52,364 bases of DNA, taken from the NCBI RefSeq assembly GCF_013386825.1, contig NZ_JACARC010000016.1, positions 1 to 52,364 on the forward strand. The letters are read 5' to 3'. Of this stretch, positions 33,239 to 41,358 are shown one piece after another (position 1 is the stretch's first letter; every line of letters begins with the position of its first letter). The translations under genes were made by a program, and so were the position numbers. Under the pieces are notes generated by a model. That model saw only the letters and a list, made by a program, of their open reading frames with translations. It was not told the origin of the DNA and made no database searches. This DNA is from Pseudomonas sp. IPO3778 (GTDB taxonomy: Bacteria; Pseudomonadota; Gammaproteobacteria; Pseudomonadales; Pseudomonadaceae).

Positions 33239-34570
33239 TTGGATTGGCCCACCCTGCTTACCCGCGAACGCCTTGGAAAACCCCTGCACAGCCCGGAAGA
33301 ACTGGGCCGCAGCCCGTTTCACAAAGACCACGACCGCATCATTTTTTCCGGTGCGTTTCGCCGCCTGGGCCGCAAGACCCAAGTGCACCCGGTGTCCAGC
33401 AACGACCACATCCACACCCGGCTGACCCACTCCCTGGAGGTCAGTTGCGTCGGGCGGTCCCTGGGCATGCGCGTGGGCGAGACGATCCGCAGCGCCCTGC
33501 CCGACTGGTGCGACCCGAGTGACCTGGGCATGGTGGTGCAATCGGCCTGCCTGGCCCATGACATCGGCAACCCGCCTTTCGGACATTCCGGTGAAGACGC
33601 GATCCGGCATTGGTTCCAACAGGCTTCGGGGCGTGGCTGGCTGGATGACATGAGCAACGCCGAGCGCAATGATTTCCTCAATTTCGAAGGCAATGCCCAG
33701 GGGTTCCGGGTACTCACCCAGCTCGAATACCACCAGTTTGATGGGGGCACCCGGCTGACCTACGCCACCTTGGGCACGTACCTGAAGTACCCTTGGACCG
33801 CCCGCCACGCCGACTCCCAGGGCTACAAGAAACACAAGTTCGGCTGCTACCAGAGCGAATTGCCGATTCTCGAACAGATCGCCCAGAAGCTCGGCTTGCC
33901 GCAACTGGAAGAACAGCGCTGGGCCCGCCACCCGCTGGTGTACTTGATGGAGGCCGCCGACGATATCTGCTACGCGCTGATCGATCTCGAAGATGGCCTG
34001 GAAATGGAGCTGCTGGAATACGCCGAGGTGGAGTCATTGCTGCTGGACCTGGTGGGCGACGACTTGCCGCAAACCTATCGGCAACTCGGGCCCCTGGATT
34101 CCCGGCGACGCAAGCTGGCGATCCTGCGGGGCAAGGCCATCGAGCACCTGACCAACGCCGCGGCACGGGCATTCGTTGAACAGCACGACGCATTGCTGGC
34201 CGGTACCCTGCCGGGAGACCTTGTCGAACATATGCACGGCCCCGCCAAGCGCTGCGTACTGGATGCCAAGGACATGGCCCGCAAGAAGATCTTCCAGGAC
34301 AAGCGCAAGACCCTGCATGAAATCGGCGCCTACACGACCCTGGAAATCCTCTTGAACGCGTTCTGCGGCGCCGCCCTGGAACAACATGGCGGGCGTACCC
34401 CGTCGTTCAAGAACCGGCGCATCCTTGACCTGCTGGGCAATAGCGCGCCGGACCCGGCGTGGCCATTGCACACCTCCTTCCTGCGCATGATCGATTTCAT
34501 CGCCGGCATGACCGACAGCTACGCCAGTGAAATGGCCCGCGAAATGACCGGGCGCTCCAGCCCGCAATAA
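33239..34570 (+). CDS. dgt: Deoxyguanosinetriphosphate triphosphohydrolase-like protein
   Basis: A 443-residue HD-domain enzyme that removes triphosphate from dGTP or other dNTPs. The metal site is spread over [29 protein letters not shown] and [17 protein letters not shown]. The start is probably the TTG at 33239 (behind cacggagagtac), giving [15 protein letters not shown] as in other pseudomonads. The GTG at 33209 would add ten residues with no proper ribosome site. A hairpin terminator follows the stop. Confidence 0.93.
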   Translation: MDWPTLLTRERLGKPLHSPEELGRSPFHKDHDRIIFSGAFRRLGRKTQVHPVSSNDHIHTRLTHSLEVSCVGRSLGMRVGETIRSALPDWCDPSDLGMVVQSACLAHDIGNPPFGHSGEDAIRHWFQQASGRGWLDDMSNAERNDFLNFEGNAQGFRVLTQLEYHQFDGGTRLTYATLGTYLKYPWTARHADSQGYKKHKFGCYQSELPILEQIAQKLGLPQLEEQRWARHPLVYLMEAADDICYALIDLEDGLEMELLEYAEVESLLLDLVGDDLPQTYRQLGPLDSRRRKLAILRGKAIEHLTNAAARAFVEQHDALLAGTLPGDLVEHMHGPAKRCVLDAKDMARKKIFQDKRKTLHEIGAYTTLEILLNAFCGAALEQHGGRTPSFKNRRILDLLGNSAPDPAWPLHTSFLRMIDFIAGMTDSYASEMAREMTGRSSPQ

Positions 34571-34576
34571 ACCCTG

Positions 34577-34605
34577 GCCCTGGCGTATGGCCAGGGCTAC
34601 TTTTC
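34577..34605 (+). terminator. Terminator after dgt
   Basis: 8-bp stem GCCCTGGC (34577-34584) and GCCAGGGC (34590-34597), five-base loop, then tacttttc. The U-tract is interrupted, so moderate strength. Confidence 0.6.
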
Positions 34606-34796
34606 AAAAAGAATCGCCCTACGAACGGAACAGAGCGGCCTGATCGAAGTCCTTCCCCGCCGCGATGAATAATCGCGCGCTCTGACCGCAGCCTTCATCC
34701 CACGCCTGTACCCGATAGCTGGCGGGGCCATTAACTTCTTGCTACACGCCCTGGCGGAGCGTCTTCAGGGCCCATGTCCTTCTCATGGAAACTCCC

Positions 34797-35204
34797 ATGT
34801 TCGAACAACTTCGTATCCTGTTGGTGGAGGATCACCCCTTTCAGTTACTGGCGACCCAGTGCTTGCTGCGAAACTATGGCTACCACGACCTGGCCCTCGC
34901 TGAAAATGCCGAACAGGCAATGCGGCTGATGACACAAACCGAAACGCCATTCGATATTCTGCTCTGTGACCAATGCTTGCCAGACCTGCCCGGGCTGGAG
35001 TTGATCGAAATCGCCAGCCGCCGTGGCTTTACAAGAAGCGCGATATTACTCAGCAGCCTGCCCGTGAACGAATTGGATAACCTCAAGGCGCAGGCATTGC
35101 GCAATAACTTTCCTTTGCTGGGTTACTTGTCGAAGCCGTTGAACCACCTTGAACTGAGCGAACTTGTACGCCAATTCCCGCTCCTTGGGCCAACCGAAAA
35201 GTAG
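34797..35204 (+). CDS. Stand-alone response regulator receiver domain
   Basis: A 135-residue receiver with no output domain. Acidic pair in RILLVEDHP, phospho-acceptor Asp58 in LLCDQCLPDL, the conserved Ser in ILLSSLP and Lys in YLSKPL are all present, so phosphorylation is possible. The sequence style resembles the receiver half of RocR-type regulators, which carry an EAL domain, here absent. ATG 34797 has GGA eight bases upstream; ATG 34785 is the alternative. It precedes a BvgA/BvgS-like pair, so it may take phosphate from that kinase. Confidence 0.85.
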   Translation: MFEQLRILLVEDHPFQLLATQCLLRNYGYHDLALAENAEQAMRLMTQTETPFDILLCDQCLPDLPGLELIEIASRRGFTRSAILLSSLPVNELDNLKAQALRNNFPLLGYLSKPLNHLELSELVRQFPLLGPTEK

Positions 35205-35453
35205 GACGTTAAACACCCGACCACGACGAAAACGCCTTATTGTAAAACCGCTCTGCCGCTGCCACTTACATTCAATTTCTTTCCGCGCAGATTCCTTACA
35301 CCTGAATAATAAAGACCCAGCAAAGCGTAATCCCTTGCTTTTTTTATTGTAGGAATATTCTTGTTTTACGATTGTTCCACGTTAGGTTCATCCTCCTTCA
35401 TTGCCATGTGAGCTAATGTGCCGACTTTATTTGCGCTTGTATGGGATTTGATC
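35205..35453. other. AT-rich gap before the BvgA-like regulator
   Basis: 249 bases. A weak terminator (AGCAA 35319-35323, TTGCT 35335-35339, then T6) ends the receiver gene. The rest is markedly A+T-rich and probably holds the promoter of the two-component operon; no box is clear enough to call. Confidence 0.4.
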
Positions 35454-36080
35454 ATGAACTCAGTTTTTATTATCGACGACCACCCCGTTATCCGACTTGC
35501 CATTCGAATGTTGTTAGAACACGAAGGCTATAAAGTAGTTGGAGAGGCGGATAACGGTTGTGATGCGATACAAATGGTCAAGGAGTGCCAGCCGGACCTG
35601 ATCATTCTTGATATCGGCATTCCGAAACTCGACGGACTGGAAGTGCTGTGCCGGTTCAACGCCATGAGTACACCGACCAAGACATTGATCCTGACCGCTC
35701 AGACACCCAAGCTCTTTGCCACACGGTGCATGCGCTCCGGTGCGGACGGTTATGTCTGCAAGGAAGGTGACTTGAGCGAGTTGCTCAGCGCCATCAGGGC
35801 GGTCTTGTCAGGTTACAACTACTTCCCGAGCCAGGCCCTTAATGGCAATAACAATGAAACAGATTGCAATGAAGAGCTTGAGCTTTTCAAAGTAGTCAAT
35901 GACCGCGAACTCATGGTCTTACAACTCTTCGCCCAAGGCCGGACAAACAAGGAAATAGCCAAGGGCATGTTTCTCAGCAACAAAACGGTAAGCACCTACA
36001 AAAAAAGGCTCATGCAAAAACTAAAAGCCAAATCCTTGGTAGAACTTATCGAGATGGCAAAACGTAACGCGCTAGTGTGA
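35454..36080 (+). CDS. BvgA/RocA1-like response regulator (receiver + LuxR-type HTH)
   Basis: A 208-residue regulator. Receiver domain at about 1-120 with the acidic pair at 8-9, phospho-acceptor Asp53 in IILDIGIP, and Lys in GYVCKEGD. The LuxR/NarL HTH is near 145-205 (NDRELMVLQLFAQGRTNKEIA, then KTVSTYKKRLMQKL). Length and order match BvgA, EvgA and P. aeruginosa RocA1. Start ATG 35454 reads MNSVFIIDDHP. Base composition is lower in GC than neighbours. The stop overlaps the kinase start (GTGA), giving tight coupling. Confidence 0.92.
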   Translation: MNSVFIIDDHPVIRLAIRMLLEHEGYKVVGEADNGCDAIQMVKECQPDLIILDIGIPKLDGLEVLCRFNAMSTPTKTLILTAQTPKLFATRCMRSGADGYVCKEGDLSELLSAIRAVLSGYNYFPSQALNGNNNETDCNEELELFKVVNDRELMVLQLFAQGRTNKEIAKGMFLSNKTVSTYKKRLMQKLKAKSLVELIEMAKRNALV

Positions 36081-39000
36081 GAAACCGGATGCCCAGGCGT
36101 ATAAAGGACTATCTAATCATATTGAGTATCGGGGTGTGCCTCAGCACTTCCGTGCCTGCCGAACAAGCGGTCCCCGAGCAATACGCACTGCTGGGGCGTG
36201 CCGGTGCCGTTCAACTGGACACCCCACTGAACAAGACACAGCGCCAGTGGCTGCAAAACAAGCGCGAATTGATACTGGGTACCTCCGGGCCAGACTATCC
36301 GCCCTTCGACATCACTTCCAGCGGGCGTGACTATGAAGGGTTGACCGCCGACTACGCCGGCCTGGTGGCCAGGACCCTGGCAATCCCGCTGAAGGTATTG
36401 CGCTACGCCACCCGGGAAGCCGCGATCCAGGCACTGGAAAACGGCGAGATCGACTTTCTTGGGTCCGCCAACGGTTTCGAGGCCAGAAGTTCCACTATCG
36501 CCCTGTCATTGCCCTACGCGGTGGATCAGCCGGTACTGGTCACCCGCGAAGGCGAACACCGCAACCTGGGTGACGGTCTGGCGGGCCTGCGCCTGAGCCT
36601 TGTCTACCACTACCTGCCCATGGAAGAGGTGCAAGCGCTGTATCCAAAAGCAACCATCCACGCCTACCCGTCCTATCAAAATGCATTGAATGCGGTGGCA
36701 TTCGACCAGGCCGATGTATTCCTGGGCGACACCATTTCCACTCATTACATGATCAACAAGGGTTACCTGAGAAATATCCGCATGGCCAACTTCGGCAAGC
36801 ACGAGGCCCATGGATTCAGCTTCGCCTTGCGCAAGGATCAACCCATTCTCCTGAGCATCGTCGATTCAGTGCTCGATGGCGTATCGACCTATGAACGCGA
36901 CAGCATCGCCAAACGCTGGAGCGCAGGCAGCGATATCCTGCTGACCGACCGCAAGCTGCAACTGACCCTGCGCGAAGAGCGCTGGCTCAAGGAAAATCCG
37001 GTGGTGAAGGTCGTCGTCAACGAAACCTTTGCCCCTCTTACATTCTTTGATACCGACGGCAACTTCCGGGGCGTCACTGCCGACCTGCTTGAGCTGATCC
37101 GGCTGCGAACCGGCCTGCGCTTCGAGATTGAACATGTGCGTGACGTCGCCAGCATGATTGATCTGGTTCATTCCGGCGCCGCCGACATCATCGGCGCAAT
37201 CACCCCCAGCACGGGGCGCGAGTCCCTGCTGAACTTCAGCCGGCCCTACCTGGAAAACTCCTACGTACTGCTGACCCGCAAAGAGACGGGTGCGCCCGCA
37301 AGCCTTCAACAGATGGCCGGCAAGCGCCTGGCGATCACCCAGGGCAATCCGCTGGAAAAGTTCCTGCGCCAGGAGTTCGCCCAGATCAACCTGGTGGAAA
37401 CCGGTGATACCTTCAAGGCATCCGAACTCTTGGCGCAGGGCCAGGTGGACGGCGCGGTGAACCCGTTGGTGATCGCCAACTACTTCCTGTCGTCACCGGT
37501 TTTCCAGGACAAACTGCAGATCAGTTCCAGCATCGGCACCTTGCCGGCAACGTTTGCCCTGGCGACGTCCCGTCACGCCACCGAACTGAGTTCGATCCTC
37601 GACAAGGCGTTGCTCAGCATCGCGCCGGACGAGCTGACGGCAATCAACAGCCGCTGGCGCGGCTACAACGCGGCCTCCGATGGCTACTGGCGCAACTATC
37701 ACCGCCTGATTGCCCAGATCATCATCGGCACCGGGCTGCTGTTGTTGATTTCCCTGACCTGGAACGGCTACCTGCAGCGCCAGATCAAGCACCGAAAACT
37801 GGCCGAGCGCGCCCTCAACGACCAGTTCGAATTCATGCGCGCACTGGTCAATGAAACACCGCATCCGATCTATGTGCGTGACCACAACGGCTTCCTGCAG
37901 ACCTGCAACGACAGCTACCTGCAGACGTTCGGCGTCAAGCGCGAAGACGTCATCGGCAAGAGCATCACCCAGATGAGCATGGCCCTGGAAACGGAGGCGG
38001 TTCAGTACCATGCCGACTATCAACAGGTCGTTGCCGAAGGCAAGCCGCTGATCCTTGATCGCACCCTGCATGTTCAAGGTAAAAAACTCACGATCTACCA
38101 CTGGATTCTTCCGTACCGTGATTCCATGGGCGAGGTCCAGGGCATCATTGGCGGCTGGATCGATATCAGCGAACGGCGCCAGCTGTTCGATGAGCTTCGC
38201 GCGGCCAAGGAGCGCGCCGACGAAGCGAACCGCGCGAAAAGTACCTTTCTGGCCACCATGAGCCACGAAATCCGCACCCCCATGAACGCCGTGATCGGCA
38301 TGCTGGAGTTGACCCTCAAGCGTGCCGACCAGGGGCACCTGGATCGCCCGGCCATCGAGGTGGCCTACAATTCCGCCAAGGACCTGCTGGAACTGATCGG
38401 TGACATTCTGGATATCGCACGCATCGAATCCGGCCGGCTAAGCCTCGCTCCGGAGCGGGTCAACCTGCGCGAGGTGATCGAGTCGGTGGTGCGCGTATTC
38501 GATGGCCTGGCGCGCCAGAAAACCCTGAGCCTGGTGCTGGAGTTCACCCCCGACGTCGACGACACCGACGTACTGATCGACCCGTTGCGATTCAAGCAGG
38601 TGCTTTCGAACCTGGTGAGCAATGCGATCAAGTTCACCGAACGCGGGCAGGTGAAGATCAAGGTGCAACTGAAGGCCACCGGGCAACCTCAACAGATAGA
38701 GATGAAGCTGGTCGTGGAAGACACCGGCATCGGGATCAATCGCGAAGACCAGTTGCGCCTGTTCGAACCGTTTGCCCAAGCCGACAACTCCGGGCACCTG
38801 GCCAGGAGCGGTGCCGGCCTCGGCCTGGTGATTTGTCGCAGCCTGTGCGCAATGATGGGCGGGCAATTGAGCCTCAGCAGCGTCCCCATGGTGGGTACCC
38901 AGGTCCACGTCAGCCTGAAGATGAGCAGCCTGCAGCCGGTCAAGGCCGTCGACAGGCAGGAGCCTGCCGCGACCACGCCAGCACCGGTTCTCAATGTACT

Positions 39001-39721
39001 GGTGGTGGACGACCATCCGGCAAACCGCCTGCTCATGTGTCAGCAATTGGGCTTCCTGGGCCATCAGTTCACCGCTGCGCAACACGGCGCAGCAGGCTTT
39101 CAAGCCTGGCGCCAGGAGCATTTCGACCTGGTGATTGCCGACTGCAATATGCCCATCATGAATGGCTACGAGTTGAGCCGTTCCATTCGCGAGTACGAAC
39201 AACGCGAGCAAAAAACACCCTGTGTGATACTCGGTTTCACGGCCAACGCCCAACCAGAGGAGAAACAGCGCTGCTTCGATGCAGGCATGAATGAGTGCCT
39301 GTTCAAACCCATCAGCCTCACGGCGCTGGAGCAGCACCTGGCACAGGTCGATCCCCTGCCGACCCATAACGTGTTCACCCTTCAAAGCCTGGACGCGATG
39401 ACGGGCGGCGATCAAGCGTTGAGCCGGCGCTTGCTTGAAGAGTTGCTCAGCAGCAGCAGGCATGATCGAGTCGAGCTGATGGCCCTGCTGGCTCGACAGG
39501 CTGCCCCCCAAGACCTGATCGAGCAGGCACACAAGATCAAGGGCGCCTCACGGATCATCCAGGCAGATAATTTGGCCGGGCAATGCGAAAACCTCGAACA
39601 GGCCTGCGGCCAGGGCGAGAATCGACACGTTATCGAAGCGGGCATCAAGGCCATGGAGAAATCCATGCTTGAGCTGGAGAGGATGCTGCAGATGCAACTG
39701 GACGCTGTGGACCGCCAATAG
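36077..39721 (+). CDS. BvgS/RocS1-like hybrid sensor histidine kinase
   Basis: A 1214-residue unorthodox kinase. Signal peptide or N-terminal anchor at 5-30, two periplasmic solute-binding (Venus flytrap) domains at about 58-280 and 303-530, a membrane helix at about 543-566, a PAS domain near 585-705, a HisKA domain with His730 (MSHEIRTPMN), an ATPase domain with N and G boxes (LVSNAIKFTE, DTGIGI, GAGLGL), a receiver with Asp1022 (IADCNMP), and an Hpt domain with His1152 (AHKIKGA). The four-step relay is complete. GTG 36077 overlaps the regulator's stop. Ligand unknown. Confidence 0.94.
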   Translation: MRNRMPRRIKDYLIILSIGVCLSTSVPAEQAVPEQYALLGRAGAVQLDTPLNKTQRQWLQNKRELILGTSGPDYPPFDITSSGRDYEGLTADYAGLVARTLAIPLKVLRYATREAAIQALENGEIDFLGSANGFEARSSTIALSLPYAVDQPVLVTREGEHRNLGDGLAGLRLSLVYHYLPMEEVQALYPKATIHAYPSYQNALNAVAFDQADVFLGDTISTHYMINKGYLRNIRMANFGKHEAHGFSFALRKDQPILLSIVDSVLDGVSTYERDSIAKRWSAGSDILLTDRKLQLTLREERWLKENPVVKVVVNETFAPLTFFDTDGNFRGVTADLLELIRLRTGLRFEIEHVRDVASMIDLVHSGAADIIGAITPSTGRESLLNFSRPYLENSYVLLTRKETGAPASLQQMAGKRLAITQGNPLEKFLRQEFAQINLVETGDTFKASELLAQGQVDGAVNPLVIANYFLSSPVFQDKLQISSSIGTLPATFALATSRHATELSSILDKALLSIAPDELTAINSRWRGYNAASDGYWRNYHRLIAQIIIGTGLLLLISLTWNGYLQRQIKHRKLAERALNDQFEFMRALVNETPHPIYVRDHNGFLQTCNDSYLQTFGVKREDVIGKSITQMSMALETEAVQYHADYQQVVAEGKPLILDRTLHVQGKKLTIYHWILPYRDSMGEVQGIIGGWIDISERRQLFDELRAAKERADEANRAKSTFLATMSHEIRTPMNAVIGMLELTLKRADQGHLDRPAIEVAYNSAKDLLELIGDILDIARIESGRLSLAPERVNLREVIESVVRVFDGLARQKTLSLVLEFTPDVDDTDVLIDPLRFKQVLSNLVSNAIKFTERGQVKIKVQLKATGQPQQIEMKLVVEDTGIGINREDQLRLFEPFAQADNSGHLARSGAGLGLVICRSLCAMMGGQLSLSSVPMVGTQVHVSLKMSSLQPVKAVDRQEPAATTPAPVLNVLVVDDHPANRLLMCQQLGFLGHQFTAAQHGAAGFQAWRQEHFDLVIADCNMPIMNGYELSRSIREYEQREQKTPCVILGFTANAQPEEKQRCFDAGMNECLFKPISLTALEQHLAQVDPLPTHNVFTLQSLDAMTGGDQALSRRLLEELLSSSRHDRVELMALLARQAAPQDLIEQAHKIKGASRIIQADNLAGQCENLEQACGQGENRHVIEAGIKAMEKSMLELERMLQMQLDAVDRQ

Positions 39722-39826
39722 TCTGTGGGAGCGGGCTTGAACGCGAACATCGTCAACGATAACGCGGGGCATCCGATGCCCCGCGTTATCCCTGGCTGCT
39801 TCGCGAGCAAGCTCGCGCCTACACAG
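39722..39826. repeat. REP doublet (REPIN-like) after the BvgS-like gene
   Basis: Imperfect arms (from 39723 and to 39825) around GTCAACGATAACGCGGGGCAT. Inside is a perfect 12-bp hairpin, AACGCGGGGCAT / ATGCCCCGCGTT with a 3-base loop (about 39760-39786), which is likely to end transcription between these convergent genes. Confidence 0.75.
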
Positions 39827-39836
39827 GGTCACCCCA

Positions 39837-40319
39837 TCAGCAATCGGTCAACCGCAGGAAAATCGCCGCCAACTGCTCAATGCCGGCCTGATCCTGCGGG
39901 GTAAACCGCGACAGCGATGGACTGTCCAGGTCCAGCACACCAATCAATCGTCCTTCCTTGACCAGCGGGACGACCAGCTCGCTGTTCGACGCGCTGTCAC
40001 AGGCGATATGCCCCGGGAAGGCGTGCACGTCCTCCACCCGCTGGGTTTGCCGCGAGGCCGCTGCCGCGCCGCACACACCACGACCAAAGGGGATGCGCAC
40101 ACAGGCGATCTGCCCCTGAAAGGGCCCGAGCACCAGCTCCTCATCGCGGTTGAGGTAGAAGCCCGCCCAGTTCAAGTCGTCCAGCTGATTGAACAGGAAT
40201 GCGGAAAACTGCGCAGCATTGGCAATAAAGTCCCGCTCATCTGCCAGCAACGATTCCAGTTGTGCATGGAGCATGGCGTAACCATCAAGGCCGGTTCCGG
40301 CCTCTTGCAAATCGATCAT
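39837..40319 (-). CDS. msrC: GAF-domain free methionine-(R)-sulfoxide reductase
   Basis: A 160-residue GAF-fold enzyme that reduces free Met-R-sulfoxide. The three family cysteines are at 73, 83 and 107 (QIAC, GVC, HIAC), with the same spacings of 10 and 24 as in the E. coli enzyme (84, 94, 118). WAGFYL and LDLDSPSLSRF complete the family pattern. Start ATG 40319 overlaps the stop of the ATPase gene by four bases (ATGA), so they form an operon. The upstream in-frame ATG 40376 lies inside the ATPase gene. Confidence 0.93.
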   Translation of the reverse strand: MIDLQEAGTGLDGYAMLHAQLESLLADERDFIANAAQFSAFLFNQLDDLNWAGFYLNRDEELVLGPFQGQIACVRIPFGRGVCGAAAASRQTQRVEDVHAFPGHIACDSASNSELVVPLVKEGRLIGVLDLDSPSLSRFTPQDQAGIEQLAAIFLRLTDC

Positions 40320-41206
40320 GGCTGACGCTCCAGCAATTTGAGGCCCACCCAATAGCGGGCGAACTGATAGGCACAACGGCCGTTGCGATTGCCACGCCCG
40401 GTGGCCCAGCGCACGGCCAGGATGTCCAGCGCTTCGTCACGCTGCCACTGCAAACCGGCCTTGCTCGCCAACTCTCCGATCCAGTGTTCCACCACATCCA
40501 GGAAGTGCTCCTGATTGAATGGGTAAAACGACAGCCACAGGCCGAAACGGTCAGACAGGGCGATCTTGTCCTCCACCGCTTCGTTGGGATGCAGCTCGCC
40601 GTCCACTGTCTTCCAGTTCTCGTTATCGCTCTGGTTCTCGGGCACCAGGTGGCGACGGTTGGAGGTGGCATACAGCAAGACGTTTTCCGGTGCCTGCTCC
40701 AGGGAGCCGTCGAGCACGCTCTTGAGCACGCGGTAATCGCTTTCGCCGGCTTCGAAGGACAGGTCATCGCAGAACAGCACAAAGCGCTGTGGCAATTTGA
40801 TCAGCTGTTCGACCACCCGCGGCAAGTCCGCCAGGTGATCGCGCTCGATCTCGATCAGGCGCAACCCGGCCTTGGCATGCTGGGCCAGCAAGGCGCGCAC
40901 CATGGACGACTTGCCGGTACCGCGCGAGCCCCACAGCAACGCATGGTTGGCCGGCAGGCCATCGAGAAACTGCTGGGTATTGCGGGCCAGTTGCTCACGC
41001 TGTTTATCCACGCCGATCAAGTCAGACAGGCGCATGTCCAGGCTGACTTCCAGAGGCAACAAAAAGCCGCTGCGGCCTTCGCGCTGCCAGCGGGCAGCCA
41101 GGCAATGGTTCCAGTCAACGGCTTCGCGCGGGGCAGGCAACAAGGGTTCCAGGCGGGCAAGTACCGCGTCGGCACGCTCCAGAAAAGCATTCAATCGAGA
41201 ATCCAC
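40316..41206 (-). CDS. AAA-type ATP-binding protein (DUF815 family)
   Basis: A 296-residue cytosolic ATPase. Walker A is WGSRGTGKSSMVRAL near residue 90, Walker B is FVLFCDDLSFE near 150, followed by LYATSNRRHLVPEN, which serves as a sensor-1 region. This is the DUF815 pattern; the cellular role is not known to me. Start GTG 41206 (MDSRLNAFLERAD) has AGAGGA upstream; the ATG at 41269 would add 21 residues. Coupled to msrC, a pairing whose functional meaning is unclear. Confidence 0.88.
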   Translation of the reverse strand: MDSRLNAFLERADAVLARLEPLLPAPREAVDWNHCLAARWQREGRSGFLLPLEVSLDMRLSDLIGVDKQREQLARNTQQFLDGLPANHALLWGSRGTGKSSMVRALLAQHAKAGLRLIEIERDHLADLPRVVEQLIKLPQRFVLFCDDLSFEAGESDYRVLKSVLDGSLEQAPENVLLYATSNRRHLVPENQSDNENWKTVDGELHPNEAVEDKIALSDRFGLWLSFYPFNQEHFLDVVEHWIGELASKAGLQWQRDEALDILAVRWATGRGNRNGRCAYQFARYWVGLKLLERQP

Positions 41207-41358
41207 GACTATTCCTCTGGCAAGTTCTTGTAAAAGATGGCGTATTGGCAACCCTGAGGCAGACCACACAGGGCTGCACCGAATAAAATCGATTCATGCC
41301 GGGCAAGTTTGAGCCTGTGGATGTTCAGCTATGCTTGCCGGGCGAAAGGAAACGTAAA

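Noticed and set aside
38438..39532. 364-codon minus-strand frame opposite the BvgS-like kinase
   Set aside because: Antisense to the kinase ATPase and receiver domains, with typical shadow composition.
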